Positions 43,328 through 58,300 of a DNA stretch of 64,000 bases are shown here, one piece after another. Below the pieces are notes generated by a model. It did no database searches. It saw only the letters and a list, made by a program, of their open reading frames with translations, and was not told the DNA's origin. Positions within the stretch are counted from its first letter, which is position 1; each line of letters starts with the position of its first letter. Source of the DNA: Litoditis marina (lineage: Eukaryota; Nematoda; Chromadorea; Rhabditida; Rhabditidae); NCBI GenBank assembly GCA_964036275.1, contig OZ038433.1, positions 25,961,485-26,025,484 of the forward strand, in the 5' to 3' direction. The position numbers and the translations under genes are program-made.

Positions 43328-46300
43328 CTAAATGTGGTCCCGCGGCATCAGTCGACTGTTCGAGTTGTAGCCCAGGCCGAGGGTCGAACTGTCGTAGTCG
43401 GCACCACGCCCACAATCCTGCTCCATCAAGGCCAACATGTCCTGAATATACATAATATATAAATAAATTGATAGATAGATAAAATTGATTGATAGATAGA
43501 TAATTAAATTGATGAAAAAAAATTAAATATTGAGTCTTTCACGTTTTCCAAAGTTTTCATGGTACGAACCTGAATCCCACTGAATTATGAGGTATATAGA
43601 GTATACCTCATACTTTGTTTCGCTGGCTATCGCGCGTATTTTCACGTGAATTATACGCGTTTGAAAGCGATTTTGTTATAGAACAGTGTGTTCTAAACAG
43701 CTCAGCTGAACCATTCTCAGAATAAAGTTAGCGTACCTGTAACCTTCCGGGCAGCCGACTCGCTTGCGCATGATCATTGCTTTCCAGGGCCTCCATTATC
43801 GAATCCTACAAGAATAATTCAATGAAAAAACGGAAACAACCACAATACTGCGGCCTCCAATAACTCGTGTGTAAAGACAAACTTCTACACGTTATTTCGT
43901 TTTAAAGACCATAAGATGGAAGATGGAATGGTTCCCGCAAAGCTGTCACTAGGATAACTATATCCTATATGAGAAAAACACAAACACAAACCCAATAACT
44001 ACCTTATACTGGTCCAAATACTTGTACAGTTCGTTGAGCGCAGAAAATACGTGGAACTGGCCCTTATGACTTCGAGATTCTTCGTTCAGAAGAGCTCCCA
44101 TGTCCTGGTCAGAAATGGAAGGCATACGAGCGATTTCCGTGTAATAACTGCAATCAGTCAATATTCAATCTCACTAATAAAACAGCTGAATATAGTTAGT
44201 GAATGTAGGAATACTTGAAAACTATTCAGTGACTTCACTAATAAAACAGCTGAATATAGTTAGTGAATGTAGGAATACTTTATACTTGAAAACTATTCAG
44301 TGACTAGGAGAGAGAGAGAGATAGAGAGATAAAGAAAAAAAGAATAACATATCCCATATGTATTATCAGGTCAAGATTGATTAAAACCATCATTCGAAGG
44401 CAAAGTTAATCATATAAACCCATAGAAACATTTCTCAATAGTTGGTGCCACCTTCAAACAGACATACCTGTCAACCCAGTCTCGATACTGATACATGTCC
44501 TTGGCGAACAACAGCTTGCTGGAGGGAGAGTCTTTCGTCAGCTGATGATCTTGGGTGGAGCACGCATCCATCAAGGTCTGCGCCACTACTGACAGACAAC
44601 CCTCCACCTGCAGAATGATGGTTAACGTCAAAAGTTCGAAACAGCTCCAGCATTCGGCAATTTGATGAATGTTCATGTGATTACCATGCTATTGCGGCAA
44701 CTGCCTAACCGGAAGCGTCATTTCTCAGGCATCAGCCGATACGGTCCCGTAACTTTTCCCCAAATTTTGACGGTCCCGTCACCACTGAAAAGTCGCGGGA
44801 CCATCGCAGAATGGCTCGCATAGTCAACAAGTCCTGCGACGGCCCCGTAACCATAGTATTGGCGCGACACACCATCACAAAAGAGCTGACCACACTATTC
44901 GAATAGTTCACTGGAATATAGCTGAAAGGTACCTTGGTCGGCTTCTGGATATCGAAGAGGAAATGAGGATTCTTGATCAGATTGACCCAGAAACGGAGGG
45001 GGAGCGAGTTGCTCTTCCAGGCATGCACCACCTCAGGATCCGTTATCCCGTGCTCAAGAGCCTGGAAACGAATACTTGGACATAAAAAGGAGTAATTCAT
45101 CTCTGAAAATGAGTTTGGATAGCTGAACAGTAGTGAGAAATTGATAAAAAGGAGAGAATAAAATCCGTGCGTATTTGAACACACATTTGAAAATTCGGTA
45201 CAACAGAAAAAACACAAGACAGCGGAACTGTAGACAGAAAACAATACAGTATAATAACAAAATTTCGTATTCTAGAGAAATTTCAGTCTCAGACTGACCT
45301 GTTCATCCATGAAATCGAACATGTACTTGATGGCCGCCGGTAGGGGAGAGGAGCGGGATGTCGAGAATATAGCCTCCAACATGTCGTTGATGAACTTCTG
45401 CAGCGTTCCCTTCATCATGAGCAGCCTAAAATTAAATGGAAACTATTCAAATCGGTTATGACCTAATTATTATTATTTTAACGCCAACCAACGTTCTGTC
45501 TGTAGTGTTAGTTAGGTAGGCAAAAAACAGAGAAATGGCAGAAAATCAATTGATGAAATTTTTTTCTGCAAATTACTTTACTTTACGTATGGGATAGTTG
45601 TCACCTCGTCAGGTAGATCTCAGTAACCATTTTCTCCTGACTCTCAGAAGGTCCGTGCTCAGACGGTTTCACCAAATGATACGTCTTGAAGCCAACTTCC
45701 GCGTCCTGCAATGTTCATGCGAAGTTAATACCTATGTTTCTTTCCCCCTACGATACTATAAAATGCATATGACGAGAATGCAATAGATAACGACTGAAAC
45801 ACGCCAGAAAAATGATTGATGAAATATTCTAAATAATCTTTGTTGATGTTGAACCAAAAAAATTGGAGAAAAACTAGAAAATTTAAATAATTCTACGGTA
45901 AATAATGTGGTTTTATGAACAATCTCAACTAATTGTGATTGCTGACTATGAGTACTGTAGTTTGTAGTTTGATAAGCTACCTTGGAGTTGCTACTGCTCG
46001 TGGTGCCACCCCACGGCCGCGACATGGTTGGACTGTTGTTCTTCAAACTCATCGACGATTTCTCACTCCGCTCCGACAACAATGACTGAAATATAGCAAA
46101 ACTGTTCTACATTACAAGGTCATTCGCAAAAGTGCGACAATTTAGCGGAAACCTTATGATCTGTAAACCACTAAATTGAATACAACACCAGTGATACCAA
46201 TTAACCTACCAGATTGTAGAGAGAACTCTGTTTGGCTGTCAGAATGAGAACGGCATTGTTGGGTACATTGTAGTGGACCAGCGTGTTCATTCTCTTCCAA

Positions 46301-49300
46301 CCACCCGGCTCCACCCGCGAAGTAGTATCTACGTCCTGCAAATGGGAGCAAGTAATAAAAGATTAGGTTTTAGGTTATAAATGCAAATAACATTACATAA
46401 AGATATAAGTTTTCAAAAATAGATTAGGTTTGAATTATCAATCACATTTACAGCCTTCAAACGTGATTTATACTGATATGCCTTCTCTGAACTTAGATTT
46501 GTTAAAAATTACCGGATCACTCTTTCCACATAGCTCCGATAGTGGTAACAACGTAAGAATTGTATGATTACAATATTAGTTACGGTAATAGTTGAACTAC
46601 AGCAACTCAATAATGACGCTATTCTTGTTTTAGCTAAGGAGAAGATAGTTACCAAGGTTAGAGATGGCTGACCTGTAGCACCATTCGTCCGTTGATTCCC
46701 GTCCTCCACTCCAAGTCCAAGTCGTGAGCCGAGGGCCGTTCCGAATAGCGAACTGTGCGATATTTGGCATCCAAACACTTCTCCTTCACCTGCAACACAC
46801 CAATCAGGAGATAACTCGGATGTTTTTCAACTCATAACTGTTGGAAGTAAACGATAGCACGGCATATACCGTTGTTTCTCTTGGAAAAGAATATGAAACT
46901 AGGGAATAAGTCATAACTATCAGCATAGTCATAAGTCACATGACATGTACTGATTGCATATAGTACGATTCTAATATGTACCTGTGTGATGGTATCACAG
47001 TCGAGTACTCGAACAGGCATGTCAGGATGGGTGTAGGAGCCGGAGTCACTCGAGATGAACACCGTCAACTCCTTGTACTCGAATGTTGCTCGCAACAACT
47101 TCTCTTCCGACAGAGAATATCTGAGAAGAACCACAATTGAAACTCCGGATATAGTTCATTACACCATGAATGCTAATGGGATTGGAGTACAAAAATTTTC
47201 ACTGCCTCTAGTTTCTAGAAAAATAAAACAGTATACCTTCCATATAAATCACTAACTACCCTAATGGAATTTTTCCTCAAAATGAAAAGATGCATACCTC
47301 GCTTCAAGAGTAGTTGCATCCTGGGGACCTTTCTCCATCTGCTGTTTGATGCCCCAGTACAGATCGTACAACCGCTTACCAGCATAATTCTGGAATGAGT
47401 AAGATTAGCAATAGAATTGAATCTCAAACGCGATATGAATTTCACTAATAAATTACTCATAGAGTGACTGGTAAGTATTATATTCGAGGCGGATGTGATG
47501 TTTTAGTTTCAGCAATCATAACCACGCCTGTTCATTCACTGGGAAAACTATATTTTTCAAGCTACATCAGTCAATGAATGTCAATTCCTAAATGATACCG
47601 AAATTCCCCCGAAATCATACCCTGAGGTAGTCGTGCATGAGGAAGGTGAACCAGGCAGCCAGCATTCGCTCCGCCACACTTTCGCTTCGTCGGAACAAAA
47701 TCTTCGGCTGATACTTCCGTTCCACCGTACGCTCGATCAGCTCACGTAGCAGCTGTTTCAACATCTCAGTACAGTAGCCCATTTTCTCCTATAATATATT
47801 GAATGAGTGTAATATATTGAAACACGTAGGATTTCCCAATGCATGAGTTTAAACAACATTTTCACACTCAGCGGCGGGCAGAAAATGGTTTGCCTTCCAG
47901 TCCAATACGACCCCCCCTCCCTTTCGAAAAATGAAAAATTCAACAAATAAACGGAAGATTTCGAGCGAAGTTTCGTCCTGGTTGCTAAAAACGTGCAATT
48001 TTCAACTCCCTTTAGAACAAAAACGACCCCCCTGCTTGACTTTTTCAGTTTGCCGAGCCATATCTGCCCTACCCTGTTCACAATTCCGCACAGCGCCGTA
48101 TACCAGTTCGTAGGTCAATAGAAGAGTTGCAAACCAACACACCTGGAGGACAACCATAAGAAGCGAGCCGACGTACACTCGATCTTTGCCCGAGAAGTAC
48201 TTATTCGCCTCCATAGTACGGACCATGGTGAGGAAAAACGTCTGAAAATTAGTTGTTCAAACTATTGGTCGTTTTCGTTTGAAGACTGCCCTCTACTTGC
48301 GCGTGTTCATTACCCTGATACAGATCAAACGAAATCATATTACGCTACTACTATGAATAAGATTATGGGGCAGGGCAACACTATTAGTGTGATGTGACTT
48401 TGTGGTTCTAGTTTGGTGCACGTTGGGCATACGTTTTCTGTGTTTCTAGTTCAGACTACAAACTACAAGTCTAATTAGGTGACAACCTGTACCTTGTTCA
48501 TGAGCAGCTTGTGGAACTCTCTGAGACCAGCCTCCACCGCCCCCGCCCTGCTGCTGTCTACCTCCAGATCACGGAGCACCGGGTGATTCAGCGGATTGTT
48601 CGGGAATAGCACCTGCAACACTGTTATTATCAACGACGAAACTTGTATCCCTATTAAATTCCCGTTGTAAATCGTCATTCAAATTCCTGTTAACCAAATT
48701 ATAACTATTTTGCCCCGAATAGTAAGGTTAGGCCCAAGAATTTCCAAATTAAATCAATTGGAACAACAAGCTGTTCTTTTCACGTAGCACAAACTTTTTA
48801 CCATAGCTCGAAATAATTACTTGTCAGTGATTGTTCAAACTATAATGAATCAGTCAACGAAACGAGCATATTGAAATTCAATCTCCACGAATACTTCTGG
48901 GTTACCACTGCCTTGAAATAATAAAGTGAGACGCGGCCGAAATAGTTGTTGCCGTAAACTATGCCTATTACTATCACTAGTACTGAAAAAATAAAATATT
49001 ATTCTTAAATATGTCAACTAGATGTCTCACCCGTGCACAGTAGTCCTTGTACTCGAGGAAGGGTACCACGGGTGTTCCCAGTGGCAGGTCTGCCGTGTAT
49101 TGATTGAGGGAGGTCTGTAGTTCTGCGAACGCCTCCTTGCACTCGGTGGCCACCTTCATCTCAATCGTGTCCATCTGACTCTTCAACACCTTCATCTGAC
49201 GCAGGTGCGAATTCGTGTTCTTCCTGCAACACGCTGCCATTCAGAAAAGAAGGAATTCGAATGGCTTGTTTTGCCGAAACAACTCAATCGTTAAACATAC

Positions 49301-52300
49301 TGCGGAACGTTTTTCTAATCTGCAAGTATTTTATTTCAAGAAAAAAACCATTCTACAGAATATTTGGCGACAATGCCGTGTGACCTGACACAATATAGAC
49401 CTATCTATAACGTGATAGTCAGATACGATTACCTCTAGAATTGCCGAAAACTGGCAGATTTTCAAAAACTTTGATTGTCCAGAATGACCAACCTGTAGCA
49501 GATGGCAACGACAACAAGAAGGAAGGCGAATCCGACAATCAACGCCAGTACGGCCATGATGACAGCAGAAGAGGCACCCGGAGTGTCATACGACAGTTCC
49601 CCAGCCGTGTAGCTGGAACATGGTTGGCAATGAACGGCTGAATGATGTTTGATGGTAGGGTTGGCACATGGCACGTCAGACTACAAAGTGATAGTATTTC
49701 ATGGATTGGGCGTGTATTTCTCGGTATGGTATAGCTGGAACAACATGCGTTATGAATTCGGAATACACATCGCGCGGGACTTTCGAATAATTTTGCTTTT
49801 TTCGTATTCAATTTTAAACTAGCACGTGACACAATGAACATTCTGATTCTAGTCTAAATGATGTCAATGATAGTGAGGCAGATTAATGCGCAAGGTGAGA
49901 GTATTTTACGGAATGAACGTATTTGACCCAACCCTCTGAGAAAACCCAAAACCGTCTTGAATCAGGGTCGAAACGGTTTTGGGTACATCTCTTACTGAGC
50001 ACATTAACCTAATCATACCACCATCCAAAAGTCCTAGTGACACAATTATATTTTGTTCAAATAAAATAACCTAACATGTATAGATTGGTTAATATCTCTA
50101 AGTACACCACCGAAACTCAGAAACAGATGTTTTCATAGTACCTTGACAATACCCGAACCATTAGTTCAACACGTCTGTTCACAAAAAGAGATGATACTCT
50201 ATATACCTCATACTTCCTATCCTGACCACAATTTCGGGCTGCAAACCCCCAGCAAGGGCAGGTTTCTTCGAGGGAGGTCTGCATGTGACCACCTTGTTTG
50301 CCATGGCTGTCAGGGGACAGTCCGCACCACCCACCTATAAATAGCAAATTATAACAATTGACAAACGAGTGGTATTAGAACCAACAATACCTACTGGGAA
50401 GCATGAAAGATAACTCGATAGGCAAACTAATGGAAAACTTTACTTCTTACTCAACACAAGAGTTAACACTCCATAATTGAAATGTTGCACTCACCGTTAT
50501 TCGAATATCGCGCTCTGTGGCTCCCTGGTTGAGGTTCTTTCCATTGATTGTGAGCGAATTTTCCCCAGGTCGGTAGAATCTGGTCTCCGAGAATTGGTCT
50601 ACCGAGGGATCAGGAAAGACTCTCATTTGACGAAGTCTGAACAATCAACAATCACATTTTTTAAAACAAATACAATAAAAAATAATGAACCAGAAAGTAA
50701 AATTAAACTCTCCAGAAATCGGCTGTCAATATTTCAAAGCGGATGCGTTCAATGATAACGACTTTTTTGAACGAATCCGCTTTGAAACCGCCATGAACTC
50801 GAGTTTCGTTAGGAAAATTTCACGATTTTTCATGGGAAGTAGGAAAATTTGCCCGACATTTTTGAAGTATTTTGGATCATTTCATCGAAATATTTCTTAG
50901 ACTCTCTCTCTCTCTCTCTCTGTGTACGAATAAAACGTACTCTGTGACAGCTCCATCTAGATCGAATGCGTAATTCTGTCGAATAGGTTGGGTGGAGTGG
51001 ATGGGCAGCCGTTCGCCGGCAGGTAGTCCGGGGGAGAGACAGACCATCAGAGAGTCTTCCTTCACTGAACACGGAGGACCCACTTGTCTCACGTTCCTGC
51101 AAACGAATACACTTGAACACCATTCCGCAGACCAACCATTCACTCACAAAACACAGGATTCAGACTTTTGTGGTCGGTACCCCACTTAGAAATTGGACCC
51201 GCGACCCCCTTTTTCCTACCGAAATAATAAGTATTCTGACAAATTTCGACAATAAATTGGTTATTTCAAGTTGAAAACGCACCGGGACCCATCTATGCTT
51301 GAAATGTTTACCCGCAACCCCTCGGCCAAAACTAGGCTAAGTTAGTGTATGAGACCAACTACACACTTTTTGAGTGCTTATAAAATTCGTCGCCACGAAA
51401 AATGCAACAATAATTGAATAAAACGGGTTGATTCGTTGGACGGCTCAACCTTCCGGGTGACATGAAAGCGAGGTATTAACCGTTTTCAAACCACAGGAAA
51501 CTTTTGCATAGATCAGATTATTTCCGACTATTGGCTGTTTTAGTCTCAAATACATAACATTTTGAAATAGTAAACCCAACTAACCGATCGCTGACGAAAA
51601 CCATCTTAGGACGTTGGAGCAGTGAGAAGCCTTGTCCCTGGACATCTATCTGGATTCCTCCCGAAACGATACTCGCATCCGGACTAATCTTGGCCACTCG
51701 CGGATTCGAACTGGAAGCAAGGAAAGGTTCACCGAAGGTTCTAACTTCATGAACCCATTTGCAACTCTTTCCATTACTTTTCTCGATTCTCGTCAAACCG
51801 GGAAATTACAAGGTAACGACGTACTAATTATGTCATACAACAGTGATATAGACTATTCTCTAAAGGAAGCAATTTTCGATTGAAAACCTAATGTCCTGTC
51901 GTTTGTCAATGAACTTCCGAAACTGGACGAAATTGAGCTCGATTCTTCAATTTTTATGGCCGATTAACGTGATACGTGGAAGATGCAAATTATCTGTCCT
52001 AAACAGTAAACGGAGTTTTGTAATGTGAACTTCTTAAGGAGGATGATACATATTACAGAAACTTACAGGAAATTGAATGGAACAGCAAAGGGTTGTCTGC
52101 TGGAAGAGCCATCGAAAGACACATTGAGCGGCAGCATCCCGTCGTTCTCATCCGAAGGCAGGGTGCGACACACCAATTCGGAAGAGGTACGCGACAGAAC
52201 CTGGAATAAAAAACATCCTATACATTTAATTCTTAATTTAAAACTATAGTTGGCCAAAAACCCGAGGTTGTCTTATTGTCAATGATGAAACCAAAAGTGA

Positions 52301-55300
52301 AACGCCACCACAAATGGATGACACAACCCACAAAAGAGTTCAAACATACCCAAACCCAACAAACTAGGCAAATATAAAGTGAGAGAGAAACAAAAAACTG
52401 GTAAAAGAAGCCAAGAATTTGCAACATACCTGACACTTGACTGTCCCGAAAGAGACTGACACCTCGCTGCCGGCATCCAGGTGTTGCCCGAACACAGTCA
52501 CATCCGTCCCGCCCGAACGGGGACCTACAAAAGTACATAAGGAATGCGATATGCGACTAAATAGTTCAACTTTATTTAAACCATTCAAAATAGTTCTTTT
52601 CGCCGAGATGAGGTGTGTGCAGTAAGATGAGATCGATTGTGCGTAAGTTTTTCAATATAACGTTTTGCCCATGACATCTATCAAATAATACCTCTATCCG
52701 GTTTGATGTGCGATACAGTAGGTTCAACATAGACGAAGTCCTGCTTGGAGACAGCCACGTAGTTCGTATCATCAGAGCGCAATCGAACCTAATAAGTCAG
52801 TGGATTAGTGAAAGAATAATAGCACATTCCTGCTCAATTGTCAGCGCGCAGCGCTTTATAAGGTTATACGGCGTTATAAAGAATGACAACAACTTTTTGT
52901 GTTGTATTGATTATACCGGTTTGAAATGGATAAAACTACTACGGGTCCAGATTTCAGATGATGTACCCATTATGTTAAGTGCGACTCACCACAATGGGGC
53001 CTTTACTGTTCTTGATTGGCGCCTTTCCCGTTTCGCAGACGATTTCCATGGCTGGCTCGTACTCGTTGGGGAGCACAGTGCATTGCACATTGGCCACCAC
53101 CACTGCTCCGGACACGTCAGAGTACTTTCGGCCGAGGTTCGAACCCGTTATACGAAGCTGTAAGATGATCATATAGTACAGGAAAAGTAATAACAATTTT
53201 CATGTTTGTGCCACACATTGCCAGAACTCTCACCTGTACATCTGAGTATGCGTTATTGACAAGCACATCCATTTGGCCGTTGCCCTATGAATTTATTGAG
53301 ATGATCCTTATTTATATTATACGATTATTGATTATATCAGTAAACAGAAGGAAAAGGGAATGGAATAACTACTTGTCTGTTCGATGATTGCATTGTTGAG
53401 AAACAGAAAACTTACTTATGTGAAGTGAACAGTTGTTCTAGAATCTACAGTTAAAATGAACAATGAGACTTTCTTCCATAAAAATCCAAAGAAAACGATT
53501 ATAAAAATGACCTCATTGTTTTTACAATACAATCTCAAACGGACTTTGTCGGAAAGTAAACAAATGAAAAAAAATTATAGTTACCCTAGTCTTTCCGCCG
53601 ACCGGTCCTTTCTTGGGTGTGAATTCGTCGATGCTGGGATTCGAACACAGCTGCGTACTATTCAACCAATCACCGGCGGTTTTCGCACTGAAATACACCA
53701 AATGAAAACACCAACAAAATTACATGGAGAATGTGATCTAGATTATCGGTATCATATACTTCTGAACATTGAATTTTTTTACACAAGTCTACTTACGTAA
53801 AGTATTCATAACAAGGGGCGCGGTTTATCAATTACAAAAAAAAATGAGGATTAAGAATAGAATGCTCTGAAGAGCACCGTCCCTTACAAAAATACCGGTA
53901 GTGTGTTTATAAGGGACTACCCTATACCATATACCCTATATGTATTATTGAGTGATACAAACTACATACCGACAAGAGGAAGGTCGAACGCATCTTCCAT
54001 CCACAGCACACCATCCACAATCGAATTTGGCCGACTCCAGTGTCAGGCAGCGACCACAGTTCGAGGCCAGAGACTCACACTTGTAGACCTGAATCAAGGA
54101 TTTCAATTGTTTGGTTCTCGATAATCATCATTTGGCTAGCCCATCCATACAACCACAAAGAGAAAGGTTTTATTCAATGTTAATATGGTCGTATGATCCA
54201 GTTCAACTCATCTTGGTGAAGAAAAATACGGTAGTCCAAGGAATTCAAAGAAGAATAGGAAAGTTCAATGTGTTAGTGATCTATAGGTGTGCTATAAAAA
54301 CATAAGCGAATAGCGAAAGCACACGAATCTCAACAATTCTCATAATTTCTTCGTTTGACCTGGGAATGAAATATGAGATATTACCTCAACAGATAGAGCT
54401 TCTAGATTGTCGAGAATGTGTGGAATGGGCGCCTCATTGGATGACCAGATGACGTTGAACGAGACTGGCGCCAGTCCCCCGGACAGTCCCAGGCCGTGGT
54501 GGTCAAACTTCATCTCGTCACAACTGAAAGAGAAAAGTAAAACACTTCTTCCTTAACTTCTTCAAAGCCTACAACTGTTTGTGTTCGATGGATCCATTGA
54601 ATGTACTACGTGCAACATTAGAAAAAAAGTTTTGTTATTTTCTGTCAAAACCATGAAACTTGGTGTTCTCTGGTCGAAAAACGAGTTGCTTCATGAAGAA
54701 TAGTCTGAGCTTCACTGGTTTGCGCAGAACTTTAATACTAATTGGCACTGAAAAACAACTTGTTACAACTTAAAAATCATATGTCACTCACATGATCACA
54801 TCGTCCGCCTTCCGCTGCGCCAACTTCTCGTGAACCACATCTCCCATTCGGAACTCGCAACGAAAGTCCGTCATGTACGAGGGGTCCAAATTTTGAATCT
54901 AAAATTAATATTCGGATTATGAATAGGAGACAACTCGTGAAAATTGCACTCCGTTTGATTGATTGAGCCCTTCGATAACAAAGAATGAGCCCTTCTATAA
55001 CACAGAACCATAAACAAAACCAATAAACACAACATATTTTTCCATTTCGTATTTCCCTTTTTATGTGTCACATCTTTCGAGAATAAATAAATAAACGAAT
55101 AGTTACCTTGACAGAAATGTTCTTCTTCTCTCCAGCTGGTACGTACAGCTTGGCCTGCGGGGCGATGATGTGAGGACATTTGGAGGGGCCCTTACGACGA
55201 GAATGTCCTTCACGCTAAAAACACAATAATAATAATGAAAACAGTACTAACAACTATAAAAGTTTTATCATCTGTACGTAATTATCGAATAATTTCGATC

Positions 55301-58300
55301 TCCTTTTCTGCATTCGCACTTTTGTACTCCTTCAGGATCAAGATTCAATAAACATGCCCTTTATTCTTTTAACTTCTAAAAAAAGTCATGAACTTTCTCC
55401 TTTCTTTTTTATGTGCCAGAGACACAAAACTCACGTTCAAGCCATTGACAATATGCTGCTTGCGACACTTGTCCTCCGTCAGTTTTCCAGCCACGCATTC
55501 ATTCGATTCAAGACACCTGAAAAATAGCCAAATTTCATCAAATAATGCTTATCATATAATTTCATAAAACAGACATCAAATTAACTGTAAGTACATCAGA
55601 AGGATTATTTGAAGAGCTTGATACTATAGATCAACCATCAACAGAAGCGAATTGGAACGAAGTATCGTAATGTTGCAATGTAATCAAACGAGGGAAAGTT
55701 TTTACTTCTCTAAATCTCTGAAATAGACAAAAACTGACCAATCACACGGGAATCTGCTCTTGGCACACTGTGAGCACGAGGTATGTCTGCTACAATCATA
55801 GAAGGAGAAGGCGGCTGACGCAATCGGAGATGTTCGCCCTGAATAGAATTGAGTTTGAGTGAACCAGTGTTACCGGGACATGTCATTCAGTCTACCACTG
55901 CTGTTTTATAGACAACTTTCACAGCAGACAGCAGTTCAGACGAAACATAAACAAGACAAGAGATGATCGGTGGTTCAAACAAATAAACCTGTCGAACAAC
56001 GCTTTCCTAAGACGAAAATATCGTGAAATACAATACAAAAAATAAAATACAACATACCTTCGGCCACAATGCTAAGTATCGATTCGATGTACGAAGAATT
56101 GGCGGGAATCCGAGGAATACGACTCATTGGGGGTGTCGGACAACGCAAACTTCTGAAATGACAACCAAGGTGAATGTTGAATACTATTGACAGCAACCCA
56201 CTGTGAGCATCATGAACCAACATACGTGCATGAGAGAATGAATAAGCGTGAATACAACTACAAAACTGAAATATTCCTAAATTGGAGAGCTAGTTTCGTT
56301 TTTTCATGGTTAACGCACTAAAAAAGTCCAAAATTGCATATGCAGACTCAGTTTCGCTATACGAGGGTGAAAGTTCACGTGAATCTATATACAAAAGAGC
56401 TAAACACTCGAACTAACCCCTGACTAGGATAGGCTGCCTCACTGTCCACCACCCTTCCTTCACCGAACCGAAATGAGCACTTGAGACGACCCTTTGCGTC
56501 TCCAATGTTCTCCAGGGACACATTCAGGAAATCAGCTGTCGTTATTTGGATCTTATCCGGAACAACGGAGCGAATACTGGAAAAGACAAATCAAAATACT
56601 ACTAAAACTCTAATGAAACGATGTGTCCACCACGACAAACGGCCCACTGAGCTGGCTGGAATATTTCCAATAAACTGCACCCACAGTTGCCCATCAATAA
56701 GACAAGCAGAAGGTAAAACGTTAAGCCATCTTAATGACAATTGACAATTTCGAGATGGTCATCTATTTATATTACGTGCTTACTTACGTTTACGTGCTTA
56801 CGTTGTATATTAGGATACTTAGGTTGTGATAGGTCGTATTATATTCAAGTAATTTTGTTTTTCCATTCAGCGCAACCTCGTTGTACATTGAATGAATGAA
56901 TGAAAACCAGAAAATCAATAAGTATGCCCCTCACTTCGGGCATAGATTGTTCTGGAAGTCGAGCCAGCCGGTGCTGGTTTTCGGGATAACCTTCTCACAA
57001 GTCTCCTCCTCCGTACACAAACTGTTCCGAACACACCATCCACAGTAAGGATCCTGCATAGAAAAATATTTTCAACAAGCTGGAAACAATACTAATACGT
57101 AAAAAGGGTTCACATCAGGTCGAAAAAAGTGAGCATGAGCATCCCCAAAAAACAAGCATGTTATTGAAAAACTCGAATTTTTTAACTCAAACATGTTCAG
57201 AAAACTGTCGAGCTTGATAAAGTTGAGTTAAACCCCGTTTTCAGATAAAATTATCTATTTTATTTTGAAACATTGGTGAGCACTGAGCACAAAGAGTGAC
57301 ACTCTAGTTTAATGATTGATAAATTGATCCACTGTATATGAAAAACAAACCTTTTTGGCTAGACATGCTCCACAGTTGGGTGCCCGTTCTTCACATGAAG
57401 AAGTCCGCAATTTCACCAGCTGAAAGTGCCAGAATGAGAGTGGAAGAAAAACATCGAATACATAGATTAACAATAACATATTCTCACTCTGTAAATCATA
57501 AAAATGACTTAAGGCAGGACGATTATGTGGACCAATCTCGTGTCAACGGTCCTTTGAACTGCAATTAAAAAATGTATTGCAGTTTAAAGGACTGAAGCGT
57601 TGAGATTGGACCACATAATCGTCCTTCCTTAATTCCGATAAATTTTGACGACAGTTGTGTAATTTTAAAGTTCTATACACTACACAGTTCTCTGTAATGG
57701 GGTTGTAAGTACTGAGTTAACTAGATCATTTTCCGACTATCTCATCAAACAGTCACATTCAATCCTGTAAACTTTCCATTCAGCATCAGCTAACCCCCAA
57801 AACAAAAGAAGTTGCAATTAGGGTGGTGAGGCAGCAGTTTCGCCTTAGAAAGTGCACTCGAGTGCATATCCGGTGTCTTTGAATTGCTAATTAGGGACGT
57901 TCGCTTCGACTTGTGGGATTAGAAAAATAGCAATTGCGCATAAATATCCTACTGCTCAAGTGCGCGTCATGAATTTCAAAAAACGAATTCCCCAAGTTCC
58001 AAACCAACAGCATTCCTTCTCTACTCCTCCTACCAGGAACAGTCTCGGAGTTCCCGATCCCAATAATTAAATAATTGAATAATATAGATTAGCTTGTCCC
58101 CCTGATTAAAACGAAAAAGTAAGAATGATGGTCAATCCTCTATCATATTCATGTAAACACCAACTCAAGTAGAGTAATTATCCAACCTTGCTGGGAGTGA
58201 GCACGTATGCATGTTTTCCATTCTCACTGAACTCCAAATCGGGGAGAATCGGCTCGTTGGAAGAAATAACCTCTGTCCCGTAAACGCTGGCTGTCGTTGA

